NCBI RefSeq assembly: GCF_030209445.1
Contig: NZ_JARVSD010000014.1
Coordinates: 310,001-374,000 of the forward strand
From: Promicromonospora sp. MEB111
GTDB lineage: Bacteria > Actinomycetota > Actinomycetes > Actinomycetales > Cellulomonadaceae
Reading direction: 5' to 3'
DNA: 64,000 bases
Shown here: positions 17,046 through 27,171 of the stretch, piece after piece
Numbering within the stretch: position 1 is the first letter of the stretch
Layout: the number at the start of each line of letters is the position of its first letter
Notes under the pieces: generated by a model
The model's database searches: none
What the model was told of the DNA's origin: nothing
The model's input: only the letters and a program-made list of their open reading frames with translations
Position numbers and translations under genes: made by a program

Positions 17046-20000
17046 TCAGCAGGCGCCGAGGTCCCGCCACGGACCCCACGGCGTGGCCGAGGGCTCCTGG
17101 TTCCGGCTGTACCACTGGGCGGTCCAGCGGTGGCCGTCGTGCACCGCCGACTCGCCGCCGTCGTACACCCAGGTGGACGTCCAGGCCGGGTACGTGCCGC
17201 CGGCGCAGGCCTGCGGAGCGCCCACCTCGGCCCACGGTCCCCACGGCGTGGCGCCCGGGGTCTGACCGCGTGTCCACCACAGCGCGGTGAACACCGCGCC
17301 GTCGTGGCTCACCTGGTCGCCCGCCGTGTACACGGCGCTCGCGGACCAGGCCGGGGCCGCCGGTGCCGCCGGCTCGACGAGCCGTCCCACGCCCCAGCGG
17401 GCGGTGGACTGGTAGCCCGTGCCCGTGGGGTCGGCCCAGTTGCGGACGGCGGTCCGCGCGCCGCCGGTCGCGTCGTTGACCTGGAAGTCCAGACCGTGGA
17501 ACGTGCCCGGGCCGCCGTAGGACAGCAGGTCGACCGACGCCTCGACGCGGTACCCGCCGTCCGTCGCCGTGGCGGCGCTGGACACGCGGGCGCGCTGCGC
17601 CGCCTCGTCCCCGGTCCCGAACGACACGGCGCCCAGCGCGGAGACGCGGATCTGCGTGTCGTCGGCCCGGTAGCCGCCGTTCTTCGCGTTGCCGCCGTCC
17701 ACGTAGATCTCCACCGAGTCCTGGATCCACGGGTCCGAGCCGGAGACGTCGACCACGGGGTCGGCGACGTCCGCCAGGACAAACAGCGTGCCGTCCCTCC
17801 ACAGGGTGCGGACGGTCGCGACGGCGCCGCCCGCACCCTCGACCTGCTTGGTGGTGGTCACCGCGGGACCCGCCGTGTCCCACACGCCGTCCACGTCGCC
17901 GTCGACCACCGGTGCCCGCGCGGCCTGGGCGACCTCCAGGTACGACAGCTCCTCGACCAGCGTGAGCGTGCCCGCGGCACCCGGCGAGTTCCACGCGGTG
18001 GTCTCGTCGCCGCTGGTCACCCGGGCGTCGAACGTGGCGGTCGCACCTTCGGCGAGGGTCGCGGGCAGGTGCACGACGACGTCGTAGCCGCCCTCCCGCT
18101 CGCTCACCTCCGCGTCCGCGCCGTCGCCCGTCGACCCGTCCCGGCCCACCACGTACTCGGCGTCGTCAAGCACCAGGGTGACGGCGTCACCGGCGTCCGC
18201 CGCGGCGTCGTCCACCGCGACGAACGCCGTCAGGCGGTCGGCCGCCCAGCGGAGCTGGAAGGCGACCGCGCCGCCGTCCGGTGCGTCGAACGTGTGCCGC
18301 GGCAGGCGGTCCCACTGCGGGGACGCCGCGGCCGAACCGTCCAGCGGCACGTCCCCCGCGAACACGTTCGCCGTGCGCAGGCGGGCCGGCAGCTCCGCCC
18401 CGGCCGCGCCGTGGTAGGCGGGCTTTGCCTGGAACCGGTCGTCGAAGAGCAGCGGCGCGCCGCTGTCGACCCGCCACGACCGGCCGTCGGTCAGGCCCCA
18501 CGCGGTCACGCTGAACAGGTCCTCGGCGTGCGCGCGGAACACGTCGAACGCGTCGCGGTAGTAGTAGCCCTGGTCCACCAGCCGGGCCCGGCTGACCGGC
18601 GTCCCCGTGGTGACGTCCAGCTCCGTGACCGCCTGCGTGACCGGCAGGTCCGCGAACCGCTCGATCGCGCCCTCCAGCGCGCTGACCGGCATGGCGAGCG
18701 ACACGTGGAACTGGTGCCCCACGCCGTCCACCGGCACGCCGCGCTCCAGCAGCCGGTCCACCAGCGCGCGGTACCGGTCCTGCTTGCCGCCCTGCTCCGT
18801 GTTGTAGTCGTTGATGAACAGGGTCACCGGCCGCTCGGCCACCGTGTCCGACGGCGGGGCGGCGTATGTCTCGTTGAACGCCTCGTCCGCGTACTCGAAC
18901 GCGAGGTCGATGTACTCCTCGCCCAGGATGCGGAACCACTCGCTGCGGCGCAGGCCGTCCGGGTTCTCCGCGCCGTCCGAGACCACCTCGTTGACCACGT
19001 CGAACGCCACGAGCGGGTTCGTGTCCGAGCCGAAGAGCCCGTAGTCGTCGCTCAGGTTCTCCGCGATGCCGAAGACGTGGGCGCGCAGGCGCTCGCGGAG
19101 CACCGCCCGGCCCGCCTCGTCGGCCGCGAGCGGTTCGCCGGCGTCGTCCTGGAAGAACCAGTCCGGCGTCTGGCTGTGCCACACCAGCACGTGGCCGTAG
19201 ACCCGCAGGTCGTCCTCCTGCGCGAAGTCCATCAGCGCCGTCGCCTCGGGGTGCCGGCGCAGCGTGCCGTCGGCGTCGTACCAGGCCTCGGGCTTCATGT
19301 GGTTCTCGGGCGTGATCTGGCCGAAGTGCCTCCTCAGCAGCTGCGCGGCCGCCCCCGACGTCTCGCGGCTGTCGATCGCGACGCCCACCGGGAAGCCGAC
19401 CGTCTCCTGCAGGCCGGTCAGGTCCTCGATCAGCGGCGGCTCCGGGACGGAGACCACGATGTCGTCGATCAGCCAGTCGCTGGTGTTGCCGCCGTTGTAC
19501 GCCGTCTCGAAGTAGAGCAGCGCGCTGTCGTGGTCCGGCATGGTGAACGTGGCGGTCACCTCGGTCCAGCCGCTGCTGGTCAGGCCCGTGAACTGGCCGA
19601 GCGTCGAGAACGTCTGGGTGCCGTCCACGGTGCTGGCCAGGCTCAGCCAGACGTCGCCCGGCGTCTGCCCCACGGGGAAGCGCACCCAGGCGGAGACGTC
19701 GTAGGTGACGCCGGCCCGCAGCACGCCGGTGACGTCCCGGCCGATGCCGTCGCCCGTGGCGTCGCGGCCGGTGACCGCGGCCGCCCAGGTGCCCCCGTGC
19801 GCGTCGGCGTCCGTGGCCGCGAGCGTGAAGTCGGAGGCGTCGGTGCCGTTGCGCGGCGCCCACCCGCCGAGGGTGCCGTCCTCGAAGTCGGTGCCGAGCA
19901 CCGTGCCCGACGCCGGGGGCGTGCCCTGCGGGAACGTGAACTCCCAGCCGTCGGCGAGGCGCTCGCTGACGACCGTCCGCACCGCGGCGAGCGTGCCGGA

Positions 20001-21203
20001 CCGGTCGCCGCCGCCGTCGTGCGTCAGGACCAGCTCGCCCGGGACCATGGCGGTGCGCAGGTTGGCGGTGAGGGTCGGGACGTCCTGGGTCTCCCAGTCG
20101 GCGATCGTGTTGCGGACGGCGAGCGGCTGCATGCCCAGCTCGACCGCGACGCCGGGCGTGACGCCCCAGGAGCCGTTCGGGGCGCGCCAGAAGGGGACCT
20201 TCTGGTTCGGGTCGCCCAGTGCGTCGCGGATGATCCCCAGGTTCGCGACCAGGTCGGCGCGCACCTGCTCCTGCGTCCAGGAGCCCATGTCGGCGTACGA
20301 CGTCGAGTGGTTGCACAGGACGTGGCCCTCGGCGACGATCCGGCGCAGCAGCGCGGCGCCGCCGTCGGCCTGGATGTTCTGCCCGATCACGCAGAAGACG
20401 GCCTTGAGGTCGTGCTCGGCGAGGAAGTCCAGCAGGGCGGGCGTGGTGCCGGGGTTCGGGCCGTCGTCGAAGGTCAGGGCGGACACGTCACCGCTGCCCT
20501 CGGCCGCGTGGACGGGAGTGGGTACGGGATCGATCGCGCCGCCGGGCACGACGTCGTCCGGGGGAACCGTGTCGGCGGTGGTCACCATGATGTCGTCCAC
20601 AAGGATGGTGTAGGGGGCGTCCTGGTCGGTGCTGCCGAGGTAGGCCTGCAGCTCGGCCGGGTCGGCGTCGGCGTCGGCGGTGTACGTGCCGGTCACCGTG
20701 GTCCACCCGGTGCCGACCGTGGTGTTCCCGACCCAGGTGTAGGCCGGCTTCACGACGAACCGGACGCCGGTGCTGGTGGGGGCGGGCGGGTCGGTGGGTT
20801 CCGCCGGCTCGGCGAGGCGGGCGCGCATGCTGAACGTGTAGGTGAGGCCGGGGCGGAAGATCCCGGTGGGGGACTGGATGCCCTCGTAGTCGGCGGCCCG
20901 GGTGATCGCGAGCACGCTGCCCGCGCCGTCGGGGTCCGCGACGACGTCGAGGCCCGCGCCGCCGCTGGGGGTCCAGGTGCCGGTGGTGCCGTCCTCGAAG
21001 TCGACGGCGGTGACGACGGTGGCGGCGTTCGCGGCCCCGGCGGGTGCTGTCGCGGCCGTGGTGGCGGGCGCGGCGATCAGGGCGCCGGCGGCGACGAGCG
21101 CGGCGGCGCCGAGGCCGGCGGCCGAGCGGTGTGTGAAACGGCGTGTGAAACGATTTCTGCCGGGCGAGCGATCTCGGGCGATGAAACGATTTCGACGAGG
21201 CAT
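17046..21203 (-). CDS. Secreted multidomain xylanase with a polysaccharide deacetylase domain (CE4-GH10)
   Basis: A 1385-residue exoenzyme; the start has AAGGGAG seven bases upstream and a long basic signal peptide (cleavage near residue 57). Domains: carbohydrate-binding module (CBM4/22-like, about 60-225), NodB/CE4 deacetylase (about 240-430), second CBM22-like module (about 440-590), GH10 catalytic domain (about 592-930), CBM9-like module (about 1091-1285), and two C-terminal CBM5/12 modules rich in Trp (1286-1385). GH10 acid/base is E739 (DVVNEVV) and the nucleophile E861 (VTELDV). In CE4, D246/D247 of TFDDGP are present, but motif 2 reads H299-S-T-S-Y303, with Tyr where a second metal-binding His is usual. 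It should bind xylan, cleave its backbone and perhaps remove acetyl groups. Confidence 0.93.
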   Translation of the reverse strand: MPRRNRFIARDRSPGRNRFTRRFTHRSAAGLGAAALVAAGALIAAPATTAATAPAGAANAATVVTAVDFEDGTTGTWTPSGGAGLDVVADPDGAGSVLAITRAADYEGIQSPTGIFRPGLTYTFSMRARLAEPAEPTDPPAPTSTGVRFVVKPAYTWVGNTTVGTGWTTVTGTYTADADADPAELQAYLGSTDQDAPYTILVDDIMVTTADTVPPDDVVPGGAIDPVPTPVHAAEGSGDVSALTFDDGPNPGTTPALLDFLAEHDLKAVFCVIGQNIQADGGAALLRRIVAEGHVLCNHSTSYADMGSWTQEQVRADLVANLGIIRDALGDPNQKVPFWRAPNGSWGVTPGVAVELGMQPLAVRNTIADWETQDVPTLTANLRTAMVPGELVLTHDGGGDRSGTLAAVRTVVSERLADGWEFTFPQGTPPASGTVLGTDFEDGTLGGWAPRNGTDASDFTLAATDADAHGGTWAAAVTGRDATGDGIGRDVTGVLRAGVTYDVSAWVRFPVGQTPGDVWLSLASTVDGTQTFSTLGQFTGLTSSGWTEVTATFTMPDHDSALLYFETAYNGGNTSDWLIDDIVVSVPEPPLIEDLTGLQETVGFPVGVAIDSRETSGAAAQLLRRHFGQITPENHMKPEAWYDADGTLRRHPEATALMDFAQEDDLRVYGHVLVWHSQTPDWFFQDDAGEPLAADEAGRAVLRERLRAHVFGIAENLSDDYGLFGSDTNPLVAFDVVNEVVSDGAENPDGLRRSEWFRILGEEYIDLAFEYADEAFNETYAAPPSDTVAERPVTLFINDYNTEQGGKQDRYRALVDRLLERGVPVDGVGHQFHVSLAMPVSALEGAIERFADLPVTQAVTELDVTTGTPVSRARLVDQGYYYRDAFDVFRAHAEDLFSVTAWGLTDGRSWRVDSGAPLLFDDRFQAKPAYHGAAGAELPARLRTANVFAGDVPLDGSAAASPQWDRLPRHTFDAPDGGAVAFQLRWAADRLTAFVAVDDAAADAGDAVTLVLDDAEYVVGRDGSTGDGADAEVSEREGGYDVVVHLPATLAEGATATFDARVTSGDETTAWNSPGAAGTLTLVEELSYLEVAQAARAPVVDGDVDGVWDTAGPAVTTTKQVEGAGGAVATVRTLWRDGTLFVLADVADPVVDVSGSDPWIQDSVEIYVDGGNAKNGGYRADDTQIRVSALGAVSFGTGDEAAQRARVSSAATATDGGYRVEASVDLLSYGGPGTFHGLDFQVNDATGGARTAVRNWADPTGTGYQSTARWGVGRLVEPAAPAAPAWSASAVYTAGDQVSHDGAVFTALWWTRGQTPGATPWGPWAEVGAPQACAGGTYPAWTSTWVYDGGESAVHDGHRWTAQWYSRNQEPSATPWGPWRDLGAC
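21147..21193. promoter_or_regulatory. Two GAAACGATTTC inverted repeats in the xylanase signal-peptide region
   Basis: Identical 11-base sites at 21147-21157 and 21183-21193, centres 36 bases apart, each GAAA-CGA-TTTC. They lie within the first codons of the xylanase gene and encode Arg-Phe pairs. Their symmetry recalls LacI-type sugar operators of actinobacteria, but chance codon repetition is possible. Confidence 0.3.
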
Positions 21204-21370
21204 GCTGCGCTCCCTTGCGCGTGTCTCCGGTGGGGCGAACGCCGGAGCGACGGTGCCGCGGCGAACGTAGGGGCAGCGTAGCCAGCCTGCCCGGATGCCG
21301 TCGAGACCCGGCCGAACAGATCAGCCGACCGCTGAGGTGGACGCATGCCCAAGGCGCCACGCCCACGAGA

Positions 21371-21428
21371 TCGGCACCTTGCATCGAGATCGGCACAGGC
21401 CTGTGCCGATCTCGATGCAAGGTGCCGA
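21371..21428. repeat. 58-bp perfect palindrome without a loop
   Basis: Bases 21371-21399 are the exact reverse complement of 21400-21428, with the centre at CACAGG/CCTGTG. It lies between the 5' end of the xylanase gene and the 3' end of the MacB-type ATPase gene. It may terminate leftward transcription from the latter, but a loop-free palindrome of this length is unusual and could extrude as a cruciform. Confidence 0.8.
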
Positions 21429-21471
21429 CTCGCTGAGGGAACTGCCGACCTCGCTGAGGGGACTGCCGACC
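21429..21471. repeat. Two tandem 21-bp repeats
   Basis: The unit CGCTGAGGGAACTGCCGACCT is followed by a second copy with three differences, right beside the 58-bp palindrome, whose right arm shares the TGCCGAC word. Function not evident. Confidence 0.55.
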
Positions 21472-21478
21472 CGGGGCG

Positions 21479-22156
21479 TCAGGCCGCCGTCAGGTCCTTG
21501 ACCGCGCCCTTGGCGATGCGCAGGCGGCGCGGCGTGCGCTGTGCGACCACCGAGTCGTGCGTGACCAGCACGATCGTCAGCCCCTGGTCCTTCCACAGGC
21601 CCACGATGAGGTCGACGATCTCGTCGCGGGTCTCCTCGTCGAGGTTGCCGGTGGGCTCGTCCGCCAGCAGCACCTTCGGGTTCTTCACCAGCGCCCGCGC
21701 GATCGCGACGCGCTGCTGCTGCCCGCCCGAGAGCTCGCCCGGGAGGTGGTCCCCGCGGTCGCCGAGCCCGACGGACTCCAGCGCGGCCAGCGCCCGCGCC
21801 GTCCTGGTCTGCCGCGGGATCTTGGCCGGCACGAGCGCCGTCTCCACGTTCTCCAGCGCGGTGAGCGTGGGGATGAGGTTGAAGTTCTGGAACACGAAGC
21901 CGATGGTCTCGGCCCGCGCGGCGGTGAGCTGCGCGTCGCTCATCCCGGCGAGGTCGGTCCCGTCGAGCTTGACGGTGCCCGACGTCGGCCGGTCGAGCCC
22001 GCCGAGCATCTGCAGCAGCGTGGACTTGCCGCCGCCGGTCGGTCCCTGGACGGCGACCAGCTCGCCGTCGCCGATGGTCAGGGAGACCCCCTTGAGCGCG
22101 CGCACCACGCGCTTGCCCTGCTGGTACGTCTTGGTCAGGTCGTCGATCTGATACAT
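21479..22156 (-). CDS. ABC transporter ATPase (MacB/LolD family)
   Basis: A 225-residue ATPase beginning MYQIDDLTKTY at 22156, eight bases after AAAGG. Walker A is GPTGGGKST, Q-loop VFQNFNLIP, signature LSGGQQQR, Walker B VLLADEPTGNLD and switch THD. ILIPTLTALENVE-type segments are typical of the MacB/LolD group, which works with FtsX-like permeases. The matching permease gene is immediately upstream. In Gram-positive bacteria such pairs are often involved in peptide or antibiotic export or envelope stress rather than lipoprotein transport. Confidence 0.9.
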   Translation of the reverse strand: MYQIDDLTKTYQQGKRVVRALKGVSLTIGDGELVAVQGPTGGGKSTLLQMLGGLDRPTSGTVKLDGTDLAGMSDAQLTAARAETIGFVFQNFNLIPTLTALENVETALVPAKIPRQTRTARALAALESVGLGDRGDHLPGELSGGQQQRVAIARALVKNPKVLLADEPTGNLDEETRDEIVDLIVGLWKDQGLTIVLVTHDSVVAQRTPRRLRIAKGAVKDLTAA

Positions 22157-22189
22157 GGGTAGACCTTTCAGTTCACGCTCTGCTTGGTG

Positions 22190-22270
22190 TCGCGTGAGCC
22201 TGCGGCTCCGCTGCGGGCGCGTGCCTCGTTCCTCGGCCCGCACCCTGCGCTGCGCCTCCGGCTCACGCGA
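22190..22270. repeat. Dispersed repeat, copy B, within a long hairpin
   Basis: The 40-base match to 13121-13160 is at 22215-22254. Here it is enclosed by perfect outer arms, TCGCGTGAGCC at 22190-22200 and GGCTCACGCGA at 22260-22270. The right arm overlaps the last codons and stop of the permease gene, so the hairpin lies between the two genes of the transporter and may reduce expression of the distal ATPase. Confidence 0.65.
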
Positions 22271-23783
22271 GGGAACGAAGGGCTTCGACCGGGCGCAGGC
22301 GCGCGGCGCGCTGTCCGCCGACCACACCCGCGATCAGCCCGCCCAGCACGGCGAGGCCGACGGCGGCCAGCACGATCCACAGGCTGACCGGGGCCTGGAG
22401 GGCGACGTCGACGGCGCTGCTCGCGGCGTCGGCCAGACCGCCCGGACGTGCCCCGCCGAAGCCGCCGGCCGCCCCGGTCTGCCCGCCGGCGTCCTGCATC
22501 GCGCCGGCGGGGCCGCCGCCCGGGCCGCCCATCGTGAAGCCGCCGCCCGAGGTGCCGCCGCTGAGCGTGATGCCCGCCAGGTTCACGGCCCACACGGCCA
22601 GCGCACCGATCGCGAGGCCGGCCACACCGCCGATCAGGCCCTGCACCACGGACTCGCCGGCCACCTGGCCCACCACGCGGCCCTTGCTCCAGCCGATCGC
22701 CTTGAGGGTGCCGAGCTCGCGCGTCCGCCGGTTCACGCCGGAGACGGTGAACAGGATCGCGAGGCCGAAGGCCGCCGCCAGCACGATGACGCTCAGCCAG
22801 GTGCCGAGCGTGCCGATCAGGTTGGACGCCGTCGAGAGGGACCCGGTGACGTTCTCCGCGAGGTCGGACTGGGTGCTCACCGAGGCGTCGGGGAGCTCGG
22901 TCTCGATCGCGGCCGCCACGGCGTCCACGTTCTCGGCCGAGTCGACCTGCACGTAGACGTCGGTGACCTGGTCGGCGAGGTCCGCGAGGGTCTGGGCCGT
23001 GGCGAGCGGCACGTAGACGTCCGACGCCGTCGCGACGTCGTCGCCCGTCGTGGAGGTGACGGTGCCGACGATCTCCAGCTTCTCGCCGCCGGTGGTGATG
23101 GTGTCGCCGACGGCGAGCTCCTGCTGCTCGGCGTACGTGGCGTCCAGGACGGCGACGTTCTCGTCGCCCGTCTCCAGCGTCCGGCCGTCGGCCACCGTGG
23201 CGGTGGTCAGCGGCCCGACGGCGGTGGCGTCCGGGTCCACGCCCGTGACCGAGAACTGCTCGATCTCGAAGGACGACCCGCCGGCCGTCCCCTCGCCGCT
23301 GCCGTCCGGCCCCATCTGCATGGTGACCGGGCCGTCACCCTCCTGCATCGCCTCGAAGTCCGGCATCTCGCCGGAGAAGGACATGTTCTGCAGGTCGAGG
23401 GTCGCGGCGACGCCGGACACGTGGTCCAGCCCGGAGACGGACTCCAGGGCGGAGGCGTCGAACGACGTCGAGCCCATGGCCGTGCTGAGGCGGTCCTGCG
23501 CGAGGCTGCGGGTGCCGTCCTCGCTCGCCTCGCCCTCGCCCTCGCCGAAGTCGAAGCGGCCCGGGCCGCCGCCCTCGCCCGGCCCCTCGCTCGCCTGGGT
23601 GACGGTGATGTCGGTACCCACGCCGTAGACGGACTCGAGCACCTCGGACTGGGCGTTCCTGACGCCGGTCGAGACCGCGTTGACGACGATGACCAGCGCG
23701 ATCGCGACCGCGAGACCGATCGCGACCACCACCGTCTGCTTGCGTCGGTTGCGCAGCTCTCTGCGCAGATAGGTGAAGAACAT
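22263..23783 (-). CDS. FtsX-like ABC permease (MacB type)
   Basis: A 506-residue permease starting MFFTYLRRELRNRRKQT, with GGAG five bases upstream; the longer open frame has no start support. One N-terminal helix (about 18-38) is followed by a long extracytoplasmic MacB-PCD domain (about 40-330) that includes a Gly/Glu-rich stretch, then three helices of the FtsX domain with the TRELGTLKAIGWS coupling motif. A Gly/Met-rich loop (GGSGGGF-type) separates the second and third C-terminal helices. It pairs with the adjacent ATPase, but the 106-base spacer with a hairpin means the genes are not overlapping. Confidence 0.88.
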   Translation of the reverse strand: MFFTYLRRELRNRRKQTVVVAIGLAVAIALVIVVNAVSTGVRNAQSEVLESVYGVGTDITVTQASEGPGEGGGPGRFDFGEGEGEASEDGTRSLAQDRLSTAMGSTSFDASALESVSGLDHVSGVAATLDLQNMSFSGEMPDFEAMQEGDGPVTMQMGPDGSGEGTAGGSSFEIEQFSVTGVDPDATAVGPLTTATVADGRTLETGDENVAVLDATYAEQQELAVGDTITTGGEKLEIVGTVTSTTGDDVATASDVYVPLATAQTLADLADQVTDVYVQVDSAENVDAVAAAIETELPDASVSTQSDLAENVTGSLSTASNLIGTLGTWLSVIVLAAAFGLAILFTVSGVNRRTRELGTLKAIGWSKGRVVGQVAGESVVQGLIGGVAGLAIGALAVWAVNLAGITLSGGTSGGGFTMGGPGGGPAGAMQDAGGQTGAAGGFGGARPGGLADAASSAVDVALQAPVSLWIVLAAVGLAVLGGLIAGVVGGQRAARLRPVEALRSLA

Positions 23784-23942
23784 GGGCTCCTGCCTCGGGT
23801 CCTGAGGTACGTGCGGGGACGTTGGTGTCCGCGCAGACCGCCACGCGGGCTGTGTCGCCACGCCGAAGGGGAGGGGGCGAGCGGCGTGCGGGTCGCACCG
23901 CGGGCGGTCTGCGCCGGACGATCGGGACGCTAGGCAGGCACG

Positions 23943-23979
23943 CTGTGGTGGCGCTGTCGCAAACCTGTGGTGGCGCTGT
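23943..23979. repeat. Pair of 15-bp direct repeats upstream of eno
   Basis: CTGTGGTGGCGCTGT occurs at 23943-23957 and again at 23965-23979, 22 bases apart, about two helical turns. The region lies between the divergent permease and eno genes, 95-130 bases before eno. It could bind a regulator. A TAGGCT hexamer at 24026-24031 is a possible -10 element for eno. Confidence 0.4.
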
Positions 23980-24028
23980 GAACCGCGGCCCGGTGGACGG
24001 TTCCGCGCCCCCTCGCCCGACGTCCTAG

Positions 24029-25354
<1,326 letters not shown>

Positions 25355-25371
25355 GCTGGTCCGCCCGCACT

Positions 25372-25459
25372 GAGCTGTCAGACACGCGCTGCCGTGTCAG
25401 ACGTACAGGTCACCGGAGTGATCTGTACGTCTGACACGTCCACTCGGGTCTGACAGCTC
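25372..25459. terminator. Nested palindrome after eno (GTCAGAC family)
   Basis: Outer arms GAGCTGTCAGAC (25372-25383) and GTCTGACAGCTC (25448-25459), inner arms GTGTCAGACGTACAG (25394-25408) and CTGTACGTCTGACAC (25423-25437). It probably stops eno transcription. A related element lies after ndh at 29804-29869, with the same GTCAGAC and CAGGTCAC words. Confidence 0.75.
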
Positions 25460-25538
25460 TTGTGTTCCACGGGATCGACACACGGCGCGCCGGAGGTAAT
25501 GCCGGTACAAAGGACCGGCGAATCGGCACAATCGACCC

Positions 25539-26504
25539 ATGCCTTCCTCACGTCGCCCGGCGCGGCCCTCGGGTTCGGCGCGCGGCTCGGGTGCGCGCCC
25601 GTCGTCGACCCCGCGCACGGGCTCCGGCACGGGTTCCTCCGGCGCGAAGGGCGCCACAGGGAGCACACCGGCGAAGGGGAGGGCGGCGGCGAAGAAGCAG
25701 GCCGGGTCGGGGGCGAAAGGTTCGCCGGCGAAGGGTTCCTCGGGCAAGGGAACGAAGGCGGCCACCGCGAAGGGGTCCGCGGCCAAGAAGGCAGGCACGG
25801 CCGGGACGACGGCGGCCAGGTCGGCCGCGAAGCCGGCGCCGGCCCGCTCGATGCCGGGCACGTCGACCGCACGCAAGCCCGCCGCACCGTCGGCGTCGTC
25901 GGGCCGCCGCGCGCCCGCACCCCGGACCGCTCCAGGACGGCCGGCCGCGCGCCCGGCGGGTGCCGCCGCCCGTGGTGCGCGGCCGACGTCGGGCAGCGGG
26001 GCGAAGCGGCCGGCGCAGCCGCGCCGCCGGAGCACGGCCACCGGCAGCGTCGCGCCGCCCACCCGCCCGGCACGCGCGGACCGCAAGCGCGGCAGCTACG
26101 GGCTCGTGGTGCCCGAGGTGCTCACCGTCCGCGCCATGGTGCTGTCCGTGGTGGTGCTCCTCGCGGTGGTGCTGCTGCTCCCGACGGTGCGCGCGGTCAT
26201 CACGCAGCAGGCCGAGCTGCGCGAGCTGCGCTCCGAGCTGAGCCAGCAGCAGGACCAGAAGGCCGAGCTCGAGACCGAGCTGGCCCGCTGGGACGACCGG
26301 TCGTACGTGATCGAGCAGGCGCGGTCGCGTCTGCGGTTCGTCATGCCGGGGGACAAGGTGTGGCGCCCGCTGGACACGGACTCGGTCGAGCAGGAGGAGC
26401 CGGAGCCCGGCGTCGTCGAACCGTCGCCGGGTGCGTCCGAGGACGAGGACGTGCCCTGGTACACGAACGTGTGGGACTCCGTGCGGATCGCGGACGGCGA
26501 GTAG
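25539..26504 (+). CDS. FtsB/DivIC-family septum formation initiator with a long basic N-terminal region
   Basis: A 321-residue bitopic membrane protein. Residues 1-185 are low complexity, rich in Ala, Lys, Gly, Pro and Ser, and likely disordered in the cytoplasm. A single transmembrane helix (about 198-218, AMVLSVVVLLAVVLLLP) is followed by a coiled coil (QQAELRELRSELSQQQDQ) and the conserved RLRFVMPGDKVW segment of the FtsB/DivIC family. It acts at the division septum with FtsL and FtsQ in known systems. Its place between eno and DUF501 is the usual actinobacterial order. The start has no strong ribosome binding site. Confidence 0.9.
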   Translation: MPSSRRPARPSGSARGSGARPSSTPRTGSGTGSSGAKGATGSTPAKGRAAAKKQAGSGAKGSPAKGSSGKGTKAATAKGSAAKKAGTAGTTAARSAAKPAPARSMPGTSTARKPAAPSASSGRRAPAPRTAPGRPAARPAGAAARGARPTSGSGAKRPAQPRRRSTATGSVAPPTRPARADRKRGSYGLVVPEVLTVRAMVLSVVVLLAVVLLLPTVRAVITQQAELRELRSELSQQQDQKAELETELARWDDRSYVIEQARSRLRFVMPGDKVWRPLDTDSVEQEEPEPGVVEPSPGASEDEDVPWYTNVWDSVRIADGE

Positions 26505-26579
26505 GCGGCGCCTGCCGGTGTCGCACGGCCCGGGACGGCGCCGCTCCGCGTCGGTCGCGCGCTGGGAGACAATGGAGCG

Positions 26580-27080
26580 GTGAACACCGCGACTGAGACC
26601 GTGTCCGACGACGACCTGCGCGTCCTGGCCGAGCAGCTCGGCCGCGAGCCGCGCGGCGTCGCGGGGATCGCGGCGCGCTGCGTGTGCGGCCGTCCGACGG
26701 TGGCGCGCACCGCGCCCCGCCTGCCCGATGGCACCCCGTTCCCGACCGTCTTCTACCTGACGCACCCCGGTGCGGTCGCCGCCGCCTCGACCCTGGAGGC
26801 GAACGGCGTGATGAAGGAGATGACGGCACGGCTCGAGACCGACGAGGACCTGGCCGCCGCCTACCGCACGGCGCACGAGCACTACCTGGCGCAGCGCGAG
26901 GCGATCGGGCACGTGGACGAGATCGACGGCATCTCCGCGGGCGGCATGCCGACGCGGGTCAAGTGCCTGCACGTGCTGTTCGCGCACGCGCTGGCCGCCG
27001 GCCCGGGCGTGAACCCGCTCGGCGACGAGGCGCTCGCGCTGGCCCGGGACACGTGGCGCCCGGACCGCTGCACCTGCTGA
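26580..27080 (+). CDS. DUF501 family protein
   Basis: A 166-residue cytoplasmic protein of unknown function found almost only in actinobacteria, next to ftsB-like and ppx genes as here. Conserved-looking parts: RCVCGRPTV, FPTVFYLTHP, MPTRVKCLHVLFAH and the C-terminal CTC. Five cysteines (CVCG, VKCLH, RCTC) could bind a metal. The GTG at 26580 is chosen because GGAG lies three bases upstream and the family starts near here. It is cotranscribed with neighbours, with 75 bases to the upstream gene. Confidence 0.88.
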   Translation: MNTATETVSDDDLRVLAEQLGREPRGVAGIAARCVCGRPTVARTAPRLPDGTPFPTVFYLTHPGAVAAASTLEANGVMKEMTARLETDEDLAAAYRTAHEHYLAQREAIGHVDEIDGISAGGMPTRVKCLHVLFAHALAAGPGVNPLGDEALALARDTWRPDRCTC

Positions 27081-27171
27081 GGCCCGTACCCGTCCCGGGC
27101 CGGGAGTGAGGTTTCTCGCGAACCGGCACGTCCGGCGCCCCGGCGGCAGGGGCGCCTGGGAGAATCCTCGC

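Noticed and set aside
17043-21281. A 1412-codon open frame on the plus strand opposite the xylanase gene
   Set aside because: It is a GC-driven shadow: composition is extreme in Arg, Val and Gly, no domain is visible, and the opposite strand encodes recognisable catalytic domains.
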